Assembly: GCA_025356175.1 (NCBI GenBank)
Contig: JANXUP010000030.1
Coordinates: forward strand, 1-42,994
Source of the DNA: Sphingomonadaceae bacterium
GTDB lineage: Bacteria > Pseudomonadota > Alphaproteobacteria > Sphingomonadales > Sphingomonadaceae
Direction of reading: 5' to 3'
DNA: 42,994 bases
The notes beneath the pieces were generated by a model that saw only the letters and a list, made by a program, of their open reading frames with translations, was not told the DNA's origin and made no database searches. The position numbers and the translations under genes are program-made. Position 1 is the stretch's first letter; each line of letters begins with the position of its first letter. This document shows positions 34,959-42,994 of the stretch, piece by piece.

Positions 34959-37696
34959 AGGCGGCACGGATCCCGGATCAACGCGCGGTGATCGATCGCC
35001 GCGCGCTGGCTGGAGCGATTGCCGATGCTGTGGGCGCGGCCGGGGCGAAGCTGGCGCGGCCGCAAGTGGTTGAATTGCTGCGCGCCGCGCTTGCCTCGGG
35101 CCGCGCTGAAATCGCGCAACGCTTGCTCGCGCGCCCTTCAGCCGGACACGACTGTGCCGAGGCGCAGGCCTTTCTGGTCGACCAGCTGGTCCGGACGATT
35201 CACGATCACGTAATCGCCGATGTCTATCCCTCGCACAATCGCACTGCGGGTGAACGGCTGACGATCATGGCGGTGGGCGGCTACGGCCGCGGCGAAATGG
35301 CGCCGCATTCGGATGTCGACATCGCTTTCGTCACCCCGGGCAAGCAGACTTCGTGGTGCGAGCAGGTGATCGAGGCGATGCTCTATTACCTGTGGGACCT
35401 TGGGCTCAAGGTCGGCCAGTCGAGCCGCAGCCTCGATGACCTGGTGCGGATGGGCAGGGGTGACCTGACGATCCGCACCGCGCTGCTCGAAGGGCGTTAT
35501 ATCTGGGGCGATCAGAAACTGTTCGATGAAGGCCGCGCCCGGTTCTGGAACGAGGTCGTCGCCGGGACCGAACGGCAATACGTCGCCGAGAAGCTTGCTG
35601 AGCGCAACGATCGCCACAAGCGGCTGGGGGATAGCCGCTATGTGGTCGAACCCAATGTGAAAGAGGGCAAGGGCGGGCTGCGCGATCTGCACACGCTCTA
35701 CTGGATCGGCAAGTACATCCACCACGTCCGCGATGTGTCCGAACTGGTCGATGTCGGGCTGCTGACCGGGAGCGAATACCGGGCCTTCCGCCGCGCCGAG
35801 AACTTCTTCTGGGCGGTGCGCTGTCACCTTCACGCCATCACCGGCCGCGCCGAAGACCGGCTGACTTTCGATCTCCAGCGCGAGGTTGCCGCGCGGATGC
35901 AGTTCGCCGATCGCCCGGGCAAGAGCGCGGTTGAGCGGTTCATGCAGTACTTCTTTTTGCAGGCAAAACGCGTCGGTCACCTCACCGGGCTGTTCCTTGC
36001 CCAGCTTGACGAACAATTCGCCAAGAAGGCCCCGCGCGGGCTGCTCGCGGGGTTCCGGGCGAGGAAGCGCAGCCTCAAGGGCTTTGTCGTGTTTGGCGGC
36101 AAGATCGACGTCCCCTCCGAAGCCTGGTTCGCGCAGGATCCGGTGCGGTTGATCGAGATGTTCGTGCTCGCCGATGCCAACAGCCTCGAGGTCCATCCCG
36201 ATGCGATGCGGCTGGCGGTGCGCGGGGCCCGGCTGGTCGATAGCGTGCGCACCGATCCGCGCGCCAACGCCTTGTTCCTTGACCTGCTGAGCAGTCGGGG
36301 CGATCCCGAAACGGTACTGCGCTGGTTCAACGAAGCGGGGGTATTCGGCCGTTTCGTCCCCGATTTTGGGCGGGTTAACGCGCAGATGCAGTTCGATATG
36401 TACCATCACTACACGGTCGATGAGCACACCATCCGCGCGATCGGGCTGATGGCGCGGATCGAGAAGGGCGAGCTCAAGGCCGATCACCCGATGGCCAGCG
36501 GCCTGATCCACAAGATCGTCAATCGCCGCGTGCTCTATGTCGCAATCCTGCTCCACGACATCGCCAAGGGCCGGCGCGGTGACCATTCGGAGCTGGGCGG
36601 CGAAGTGGCGCTCAAGCTCTGCCCGCGGCTTGGTCTCAGCGCCGAGGAGACGCAGCTCGTCGCCTGGCTGGTGCGCACGCACCTGTTGATGAGCGCGGTC
36701 GCGTTCAAGCGCGATCTCGCTGACTGGAAGACGATCGCCGATTTCGTCGCGCAGGTGCAGACGGTGGAGCGGCTGCGGCTGCTCTCGCTGCTTACCATCG
36801 TCGATATCCGCGCGGTTGGGCCAGGGGTGTGGAACGGCTGGAAGCGTCAGCTTATCAACGAGCTTTACGATGCCGCTGAGGAACGCATGCGGCTGGGCCA
36901 TGTCGAGCGCGGCCGCGCCCAGCGGGTGGCCGGCAAGCAGGCTGCGGTGGCGGCGCGTCTGGGCCGGGAGCTGCCAGCGAAGACGCTCAAACTGTTCAAC
37001 GATGCTTACTGGATCGCCGAGCCGGATGACATCATCGCGATGAACCTGACCCAGCTTGAAGCGGCCAAGGGCGCGTCGCTCGATGTCCATACCGAATACT
37101 ATGCCGCGCGCGGGGCGACCTTGGTGACCGTGATCGCCGCCGACCATCCGGGGCTGTTCTATCGCATTGCCGGCGGCATCCACCTGGCGGGCGGCAACAT
37201 CATCGACGCGCGCATCCACACCGCGCGCAGCGGCATGGCGGTTGACAACTTCCTTGTCCAGGATCCGCTCGGCCGCCCGTTCTCCGAAGCCAGCCAGCTC
37301 GCGCGGATCCGCAAGATGATCGAGGATGCGCTGGCCAACCGGGTCAAGCTGGTCAGCCAGCTCGCTGCGCGCCCGCATTCCCGCCCGCGCGCCGATGCCT
37401 TTGCAGTCAGCCCTTCGGTTGAATTCGATAGCACCGCCTCGAACCGGTTCACCGTGGTCGAAGTGGGCGCGCGCGACCGTCCGGCGCTGCTCAGCCGCCT
37501 GGCCCGGGTGCTGTTCGAAGCCAAGCTGATGGTCCACTCCGCGCACATCGCCACCTATGGCGAACGCGCAGTCGATACCTTCTACGTCACCGACCTGCTC
37601 GGCGAGAAGGTCGATTCGGTGACCCGGTTGAAAACGCTGGAAAAGAAGCTGATTGAGGCGGCTGACGAGGAAAGCGTCGAGGTTGCGGCGGCGTGA
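34928..37696 (+). CDS. glnD: Bifunctional uridylyltransferase/uridylyl-removing enzyme (PII)
   Basis: A 922-residue protein with the full GlnD layout. The nucleotidyltransferase domain (G-G-Y-G-R-G-E, with Asp129-x-Asp131) is followed by the PII-uridylyl helical region (K-E-G-K-G-G-L-R-D-L), the HD hydrolase domain (L-L-H-D-I-A-K-G-R-R-G-D-H-S), and two C-terminal ACT domains (from about 730 and 840). It senses glutamine and modifies PII to control nitrogen assimilation. The GTG at 34928 overlaps the ligase gene by 31 bases; a GTG at 34988 would start 20 residues later. Overlap suggests coupled expression with the ligase. Convergent with nadE, 12 bp apart. Confidence 0.95.
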   Translation: MGKRTDSESLKAARIPDQRAVIDRRALAGAIADAVGAAGAKLARPQVVELLRAALASGRAEIAQRLLARPSAGHDCAEAQAFLVDQLVRTIHDHVIADVYPSHNRTAGERLTIMAVGGYGRGEMAPHSDVDIAFVTPGKQTSWCEQVIEAMLYYLWDLGLKVGQSSRSLDDLVRMGRGDLTIRTALLEGRYIWGDQKLFDEGRARFWNEVVAGTERQYVAEKLAERNDRHKRLGDSRYVVEPNVKEGKGGLRDLHTLYWIGKYIHHVRDVSELVDVGLLTGSEYRAFRRAENFFWAVRCHLHAITGRAEDRLTFDLQREVAARMQFADRPGKSAVERFMQYFFLQAKRVGHLTGLFLAQLDEQFAKKAPRGLLAGFRARKRSLKGFVVFGGKIDVPSEAWFAQDPVRLIEMFVLADANSLEVHPDAMRLAVRGARLVDSVRTDPRANALFLDLLSSRGDPETVLRWFNEAGVFGRFVPDFGRVNAQMQFDMYHHYTVDEHTIRAIGLMARIEKGELKADHPMASGLIHKIVNRRVLYVAILLHDIAKGRRGDHSELGGEVALKLCPRLGLSAEETQLVAWLVRTHLLMSAVAFKRDLADWKTIADFVAQVQTVERLRLLSLLTIVDIRAVGPGVWNGWKRQLINELYDAAEERMRLGHVERGRAQRVAGKQAAVAARLGRELPAKTLKLFNDAYWIAEPDDIIAMNLTQLEAAKGASLDVHTEYYAARGATLVTVIAADHPGLFYRIAGGIHLAGGNIIDARIHTARSGMAVDNFLVQDPLGRPFSEASQLARIRKMIEDALANRVKLVSQLAARPHSRPRADAFAVSPSVEFDSTASNRFTVVEVGARDRPALLSRLARVLFEAKLMVHSAHIATYGERAVDTFYVTDLLGEKVDSVTRLKTLEKKLIEAADEESVEVAAA

Positions 37697-37708
37697 CGCG
37701 CGCGGCGT

Positions 37709-39364
37709 CTAGCCGCTCCGAAAGGCATTCGTGATCGGATAGCGACGATCGCGCCCGAAGTTGCGCGTGCCCAGCTTCACCCCCGGCGGGGCCTGGCGGC
37801 GCTTGTATTCGGCGACGTAGAGCAGGCGTTCGATCCTCACCACGGTGTCGCGGTCGAGCCCTTCGGCGACGAGCTGGTCCACGCTCTTCTCGTGTTCGAC
37901 CAAGCCGAGCAGGATCTTGTCGAGCATGGGGTAAGGCGGCAGCGAATCTTCGTCCTTCTGGTCGGGGCGCAGCTCGGCCGAGGGTGGGCGGGTAATGATT
38001 TCATGTGGCATCACCGGGCCGTCCGAACCGAGCCCGATCTTGGGCTTGTGCTGGTTGCGCCATTCGCTGATCGCGAAGACGGTCATCTTGTAGGCATCCT
38101 TCAGCGGATTGTAGCCGCCCGCCATGTCGCCATAGATCGTCGCGTAGCCGACGCTCATCTCGCTCTTGTTGCCGGTGGTCAGCAGCATCGGCCCGAATTT
38201 GTTCGAGAGCGCCATTAAGGTCACGCCGCGGATGCGCGACTGCACGTTCTCTTCGGTGATGTCGACGTTCACGTCGGCAAATGTGCCCTCCAGCATCGTA
38301 TCGAAGGCATCGACCGCCGGGCTGATCGGGACTGTGTCGTAGCGACAGCCGATCATCTTCGCGCATTCGGTGGCAAGGTCGAGGCTAAGCTGACTGGTGA
38401 AGCGGCTCGGCAGCATGACTGACCACACCCGCTCGGGCCCGAGCGCATCGGCGGCGATCGCGGCGCAGATCGCGCTGTCGATCCCGCCTGACAGTCCGAG
38501 CACCACGCCGGGGAAGCGGTTGCGGTCGACATAGTCGCGCAGCGCCAACACCATCGCGCAGTAGATGTCTTCGGGATGATCGGCGAGCACGGCCAGTTCG
38601 CCCCGGTCGCAACGCCAGCCATTTGCGGTGCGGGTCCAGCGGGTGGTGACGACTTGCTCCTCCCAGTCGGCCAGCTGTGCCGCCAGGCTGCCATCGCCGT
38701 TGACCACAAAACTCGCCCCGTCGAACACCAGCTCATCCTGCCCGCCAACGCGGTTTAGGTAAGCCAGCGGCAGCCCCGTATCGACCGCACGACGCTTGGC
38801 CACCCCGTCGATGCGCAGCGTGTCCTTGTCGATCTCGTAAGGGCTGCCGTTGATGCAAAGCAGCAGCTCGGCGCCGAAATCGGCGAGGTGACGGCACACG
38901 TCGGGGTGCCAGATATCCTCGCAGATCGGCAGGCCGATCATCACGCCTTTGAACACGATCGGTTCGGGCAGGGGGCCGGGCTGGAACAGGCGGACCTCGT
39001 CAAAGGTGCCGTAATTGGGCAGCTCGTGCTTCAGGCGGATCGCCGCGACCTTGCCGCCATCGAGCAGCGCCACGCCGTTATGCAGCGCACCGTCGATCAC
39101 GAAGATCGAGCCGACCAGTATCGCCGGGCCGCGATCCGCAGTGACCTTGGCCATGGCTTCGAGTTCGGCGGCGGCGCGCTCGACCAGTGCTGGCTTCAGG
39201 ACCAGGTCTTCGGCCGGATAGCCGATTAACTGCATTTCGGGAAAGACGATCAGATCGCTCGCTCCGGCACCGTCGCGCGCGCGCAGCATCGCCGCGGCAT
39301 TGCCAGCGATGTCGCCGACCGATTGGTTGAGCTGGGCTAGCGTAATGGAGAGCGTATCGACCAT
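37709..39364 (-). CDS. nadE: Glutamine-dependent NAD+ synthetase
   Basis: A 551-residue two-domain enzyme. The N-terminal nitrilase-like glutaminase domain has the catalytic triad Glu43 (F-P-E-M-Q), Lys112 (L-K-H-E-L-P-N-Y-G-T-F-D-E) and Cys148 (P-I-C-E-D-I-W). The C-terminal ATP-pyrophosphatase domain starts with L-G-L-S-G-G-I-D-S-A and has T-G-N-K-S-E-M-S-V-G-Y and Y-G-D-M-A-G-G. It amidates deamido-NAD. The ATG at 39364 gives the usual N-terminus; in-frame sequence upstream overlaps the divergent hydrolase and is spurious. The gap to that divergent gene is only 35 bp. Confidence 0.97.
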   Translation of the reverse strand: MVDTLSITLAQLNQSVGDIAGNAAAMLRARDGAGASDLIVFPEMQLIGYPAEDLVLKPALVERAAAELEAMAKVTADRGPAILVGSIFVIDGALHNGVALLDGGKVAAIRLKHELPNYGTFDEVRLFQPGPLPEPIVFKGVMIGLPICEDIWHPDVCRHLADFGAELLLCINGSPYEIDKDTLRIDGVAKRRAVDTGLPLAYLNRVGGQDELVFDGASFVVNGDGSLAAQLADWEEQVVTTRWTRTANGWRCDRGELAVLADHPEDIYCAMVLALRDYVDRNRFPGVVLGLSGGIDSAICAAIAADALGPERVWSVMLPSRFTSQLSLDLATECAKMIGCRYDTVPISPAVDAFDTMLEGTFADVNVDITEENVQSRIRGVTLMALSNKFGPMLLTTGNKSEMSVGYATIYGDMAGGYNPLKDAYKMTVFAISEWRNQHKPKIGLGSDGPVMPHEIITRPPSAELRPDQKDEDSLPPYPMLDKILLGLVEHEKSVDQLVAEGLDRDTVVRIERLLYVAEYKRRQAPPGVKLGTRNFGRDRRYPITNAFRSG

Positions 39365-39399
39365 GAGAGCTTCCCTAAGCTGGGCGAACGCGTTAGCCA

Positions 39400-40542
39400 A
39401 TGCGCATGATGGATCCAGCACAGTTCGATGCGGCGGTTGCCGCAGCCCAGATCCCCGGCGCAGTCGGGATGATCGTTGATACCGATGGCGTGCGCTTCGC
39501 CCGCGCGGTGGGTGAGGCTGACGCGGTCGGCCATGTGCCGATGCGCGAGGACACACTGTTCCAGATCGCTTCGATGACCAAGGCGGTCACTTCGGTGGCG
39601 GCGATGCAACTGGTTGAACAGGGGCGGCTGAGCCTTGATGCCGATATCGGAACGGTGCTGCCCGATTTGGCCAATCCGCAGGTCATGTTGGGCACCGGGC
39701 CTGATGGGAAGCCGCAACTGCGCCCCGCCAAGGGACCGATTACACTACGCCACTTGCTGACGCATACTGCCGGGCTCGGCTATTTCTTCATCCATCCCGA
39801 AGTGCTCGGCTATTACATGGCCACGGGAATGCCCGCGCCGGGTTCGCTCGACACGATCCGCATGCCGTTGATGTTCGATCCGGGGGAAAGCTGGGAATAT
39901 TCAGTCGCGACCGATTGGGTCGGGCAGGCGGTTGAGGCGGTTACCGGGCAGACGCTGGGTGACTATTTCGCCGAGCACGTCACCGGGCCGCTGGGAATGA
40001 ATGCCACCGCGTTCCGCTCCGAAATGCCAGCCGACGCCGCCAAGGTCCACGTCCGCGCGGCGGATGGCTCGGGCTGGACCATCAACCCGTCAGTGCTGGG
40101 CGGCGGAGAATTCCACATGGGCGGCGGCGGGTTGTCCTCCACCGCCGGCGACTATGCCCGGTTCGTGCGGATGCTGCTGCGCGGCGGCGAGCTTGATGGC
40201 GCGCGCATCCTGAAGGCCGAAACGATCGCCGAGATGACCCGCAACCAGGTCGCGCCGCTGCGTGCCGGCAAGATGGGCAGCGCGATGCCCGAACTTGCCG
40301 CGCCGTATGATACCTTCCCCGACCAGCACACCGGCTGGGGGCTGGGCTTCCTGATCAACCCCGAACCGGGTCCGCACGGCCGCTCGTCCGGCAGCCTCGC
40401 TTGGGCGGGGATCTTCAATTCTTACTACTGGTTCGATCCCGCCAAGCAGGTGGGCGGCGTGTTCATGAGCCAGATGGCACCGTTCGGCGATCCCGGTGCG
40501 CTGGCCGCGTTTGGCGCGCTGGAAGAGATGGCGTACACCTAA
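39400..40542 (+). CDS. Serine hydrolase, class C beta-lactamase/family VIII esterase fold
   Basis: A 380-residue cytoplasmic-looking protein without signal peptide. The nucleophile motif is S58-M-T-K61; the Tyr motif is W-E-Y-S-V-A; a third-block equivalent is S-L-A-W-A-G-I-F. Also visible are L-R-H-L-L-T-H-T-A-G-L and G-G-G-G-L-S-S-T-A-G-D-Y-A. This set matches EstB-type esterases and D-aminopeptidase-like proteins more than true AmpC enzymes, which are exported. ATGs at 39400, 39406 and 39409 are all in frame; no clear ribosome site separates them. Confidence 0.87.
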   Translation: MRMMDPAQFDAAVAAAQIPGAVGMIVDTDGVRFARAVGEADAVGHVPMREDTLFQIASMTKAVTSVAAMQLVEQGRLSLDADIGTVLPDLANPQVMLGTGPDGKPQLRPAKGPITLRHLLTHTAGLGYFFIHPEVLGYYMATGMPAPGSLDTIRMPLMFDPGESWEYSVATDWVGQAVEAVTGQTLGDYFAEHVTGPLGMNATAFRSEMPADAAKVHVRAADGSGWTINPSVLGGGEFHMGGGGLSSTAGDYARFVRMLLRGGELDGARILKAETIAEMTRNQVAPLRAGKMGSAMPELAAPYDTFPDQHTGWGLGFLINPEPGPHGRSSGSLAWAGIFNSYYWFDPAKQVGGVFMSQMAPFGDPGALAAFGALEEMAYT

Positions 40543-40640
40543 CCGTCCCATCGGTTCCCAAATTTGCCGGGAAAAACTGCACGGTCCGTCGCGCCGCCCT
40601 TCGCTTTGCAAATCATTCGCCCTATCTTGCGTAGCGAACC

Positions 40641-41798
40641 ATGCACCTGCGCCGCGACGAAACCATCTCCCTTGGCCAAACCTTGCGAACCCGCCACCCG
40701 GCGCGGCGGCGCTGGACGCTGGTGCTTGCCTGTGCTGTGGCCGGATATGCCGGTCTGGCGCTGACCAAACCAGGTGTGGTCCCCGGCGCGCGGCTGCTCC
40801 AAGGCAACCCGCAGGCTTTCGCGCACGCCCCTGCCGCGCCGGTGCACTGCACTGAGCGGCCGGCCGAGCTGCAACGGGACTTGTCCGGAATTGCGCAAGC
40901 GTTCGACGGCAAGGTGGGGATCGCGGTCCGCCAAGCGGGGTGTGACTGGGTAGTCGGCGAACGGCTCGATCAGTACTTTCCGCAGCAGAGCGTGTCGAAG
41001 CTGTGGGTGGCGATCAGCGTGCTTGATGCCGCGGACCGTGGCCAGGTCCGGCTGGATGAGCTGATCACGCTGCGGCCCGAAGATCAGGTGGTGTTCAACC
41101 AGCCGCTGCGCTGGACAGTGCTGAAGCAAGGCTCGCTGATCTTGCCCGCACAGCAACTGATGGCCGACGCGCTGTCGCTGTCGGACAACATGGCCAACGA
41201 CAAGCTGCTGTGGCGAGTTGGCGGGCCGGATCATGTCCGCGCGGTGCTGGCCCAGCGCGGGATCAGCGGAGTGCGTTTCGGCCCCGGCGAGCGGCTGCTG
41301 CAGAGCCACATCGCTGGCCTGACCTGGACCTCCGATCTCGCGACCGGTTTCAATTTCGAGACGGCGCGGGCGAAACTTCCGATCGGCCTGCGCAAGAACC
41401 TGCTCGCCGCCTATATCGACGACCCACTCGACGGGGCGACCCCGGCCGGGATTACCGGCGCGCTGGGCAAGCTGGCGCGCGGGGAGCTGCTGTCACCGGC
41501 ATCGACCGATGTCCTGCTTGGGATCATGCAGCATTCCAAGAGCGGACCGATGCGCCTGAAGGGTGCGATCCCGCCGGGCTGGACGGTCTATCACAAGACC
41601 GGGACCGGGCAGGAATTGGCCGGGATCGCCACCGGCTATAATGATGTCGCGGTGTTCCAGGCGCCCGACGGCACCCGCTATGGGGTCGCAGTAATGATCG
41701 GCGAGACCCGGCTGCCGATCAAGGCGCGGATGGAAATGATGCAGGCGGTGTCGCGCGCAGTCGTTGCCGCGCACGATCGCGCCGCTGCCGAGACCTAG
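40641..41798 (+). CDS. Class A beta-lactamase-like serine hydrolase, membrane-anchored
   Basis: A 385-residue protein. A basic start and a hydrophobic stretch (about 25-42) look like an uncleaved anchor or long signal, followed by about 45 residues before the catalytic domain. Class A motifs are complete in order: S117-V-S-K120, S181-D-N183, E217-R-L-L-Q221 (omega-loop ExxLN with Gln in place of Asn), and K319-T-G321. Spacing between the SDN and Glu motifs matches true class A enzymes. It may hydrolyse beta-lactams or act on cell-wall peptides. Cys70 and Cys101 could form a disulfide. The stop overlaps the GNAT gene end by four bases (CTAG). Confidence 0.85.
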   Translation: MHLRRDETISLGQTLRTRHPARRRWTLVLACAVAGYAGLALTKPGVVPGARLLQGNPQAFAHAPAAPVHCTERPAELQRDLSGIAQAFDGKVGIAVRQAGCDWVVGERLDQYFPQQSVSKLWVAISVLDAADRGQVRLDELITLRPEDQVVFNQPLRWTVLKQGSLILPAQQLMADALSLSDNMANDKLLWRVGGPDHVRAVLAQRGISGVRFGPGERLLQSHIAGLTWTSDLATGFNFETARAKLPIGLRKNLLAAYIDDPLDGATPAGITGALGKLARGELLSPASTDVLLGIMQHSKSGPMRLKGAIPPGWTVYHKTGTGQELAGIATGYNDVAVFQAPDGTRYGVAVMIGETRLPIKARMEMMQAVSRAVVAAHDRAAAET

Positions 41799-42286
41799 AG
41801 CGGGAAATCCATTGCCACGTCACAGCGGGCATAACGCGCGCCGTATTGGGCCATGATGCCTTCATCGTGGCAGAACCCCGCCTTTTCATAGAGATGGATC
41901 GCCGCCGCGCACTTATGGTTGGTGAGCAGGTACAGCTGCTGCGCGCCCATCGCCCGTGCCCGCTCGATCATCGCCGCAAGCAGCGCTTCGCCCGCTTTCA
42001 GTCCGCGAGCCGCTGCTGTTACGCCCATCTTGGTCAGCTCGAACTTGCGCGGCGCGGTCTGCTGGAGCGCGCAGGTGCCGACGATCCCCAGCCCCGGCGC
42101 TTCGATAAACAGGATCGTCCCGCCCGGCTCGATGATTTTCGCGCGCGGGTTTTCCAGCACATCGATGTCGGTTTGCTCAAGCGCGAACATGGCGCTGATC
42201 CATTCAGCGTTGATCGCGTGAAACGCGCTCGCCAACTCATCGCTGAACTCGTGAATCGTGAAGCTTGCGGCGTCGACGGCGGTCAT
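41795..42286 (-). CDS. GNAT-family N-acetyltransferase
   Basis: A 163-residue single-domain acetyltransferase. The acetyl-CoA-binding block reads G-V-T-A-A-A-R-G-L-K-A-G-E-A-L-L, a variant of the usual R/Q-x-x-G-x-G/A, followed by Q-L-Y-L-L-T-N and A-I-H-L-Y-E-K-A-G-F, typical of the fold's end. The acceptor is unknown. It is downstream of rpoC on the same strand but beyond rpoC's terminator, so it probably has its own promoter. Confidence 0.85.
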   Translation of the reverse strand: MTAVDAASFTIHEFSDELASAFHAINAEWISAMFALEQTDIDVLENPRAKIIEPGGTILFIEAPGLGIVGTCALQQTAPRKFELTKMGVTAAARGLKAGEALLAAMIERARAMGAQQLYLLTNHKCAAAIHLYEKAGFCHDEGIMAQYGARYARCDVAMDFPL

Positions 42287-42345
42287 CGTTCATCCCCTTG
42301 GCCTGAAGCCTAAGCCGGAATGGCCCGCACCGGTCAATCACCAAC

Positions 42346-42376
42346 AAAAAGCCCCGCCGGATCGCTCCGGCGGGGC
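42346..42376 (-). terminator. Rho-independent terminator of rpoC
   Basis: Read on the minus strand: GCCCCGCCGG, six-base loop, CCGGCGGGGC, then TTTTTG. Ten perfect G+C pairs plus a T-run, 24 bp after the rpoC stop: a textbook intrinsic terminator. Confidence 0.92.
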
Positions 42377-42399
42377 CTTTGGTATCTATGGCCTAACGC

Positions 42400-42994
<595 letters not shown>

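Noticed and set aside
36373..36381. GGGTTAACG inside glnD as another operator half-site
   Set aside because: A single half-site within a conserved coding region with no partner arm; expected by chance.
35138..37546. 802-codon open frame antisense to glnD
   Set aside because: It mirrors glnD codon structure in G+C-rich DNA, shows no domain, signal or ribosome site, and is rich in His/Gln/Arg as shadow frames are.

Overview
The window is about 43 kb of high-G+C chromosomal DNA (roughly two thirds G+C by eye), gene-dense, with no rRNA, tRNA, CRISPR array, phage or complete insertion sequence that I can see. Gene content and order point to an alphaproteobacterium of the order Sphingomonadales (Erythrobacter/Novosphingobium/Sphingopyxis-like). 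The pointers are a stand-alone hisB-hisH-hisA-hisF-hisE run, a Tol-Pal operon beginning with ybgC, an alphaproteobacterial-type SspB, a PEP-CTERM mini-protein beside his genes, a J-domain protein with a Cys-rich head, and an abundance of acyl-CoA dehydrogenase, SDR and APH-like genes. The genus is inferred, not shown.

Layout. 1-2.4 kb: end of an M19 dipeptidase, then dapD and a plant-type glutaminyl cyclotransferase on the minus strand. 2.5-5.0 kb: a subtilisin-like autotransporter with a lipoprotein signal and a Thr-Pro tract. 5.0-15.4 kb: a bidirectional acyl-CoA catabolic cluster. Its minus arm is SDR, GPH transporter, ACAD10/11-type dehydrogenase, Zn-alcohol dehydrogenase and APH-type kinase. 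Its plus arm is two adjacent acyl-CoA dehydrogenases, an SDR and an SMP-30 lactonase-like protein. Matching TTAACC-N4-GGTTAA palindromes lie in front of genes in both arms. 15.4-17.0 kb: sspB, a hypothetical gene and gmk. 17.1-21.2 kb: histidine operon with two unusual small genes inside it, then a HIT protein. 21.2-25.7 kb: ybgC-tolQ-tolR-tolA-tolB-pal. 25.7-29.6 kb: small exported ORF, J-domain protein, thioesterase, TetR regulator, 5'-nucleotidase lipoprotein. 29.6-33.1 kb: lgt, midA-like methyltransferase, acyltransferase, DUF1295 protein. 33.2-39.4 kb: acyl-CoA ligase, glnD and glutamine-dependent nadE. 39.4-42.3 kb: two serine hydrolases of beta-lactamase fold and a GNAT protein. 42.4 kb to the edge: the C-terminal end of rpoC with its terminator.

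The two observations I consider most interesting are these. (1) A palindromic miniature element sits between hisH and hisA, flanked by an exact 9-bp duplication (TGATCGTGT). Its insertion split an ancestral overlapping stop/start, created the present hisA ATG at the junction and supplied its Shine-Dalgarno. A different palindromic element sits in the tolQ-tolR gap in a closely parallel way. (2) The bidirectional catabolic cluster carries, as separate neighbours, the APH kinase and the ACAD10/11-type dehydrogenase that are fused in human ACAD10/ACAD11, together with a lactonase-like protein and reductases. This suggests a route for 4-hydroxy acids or gamma-lactones under a shared palindromic operator.

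No stretch longer than about 300 bases lacks a gene. The longer gaps (10974-11143, 12308-12419, 13560-13723, 18314-18467, 22382-22521, 27764-27893, 33069-33245) are described through the regulatory and repeat entries below. The last of these shows nothing I can name.
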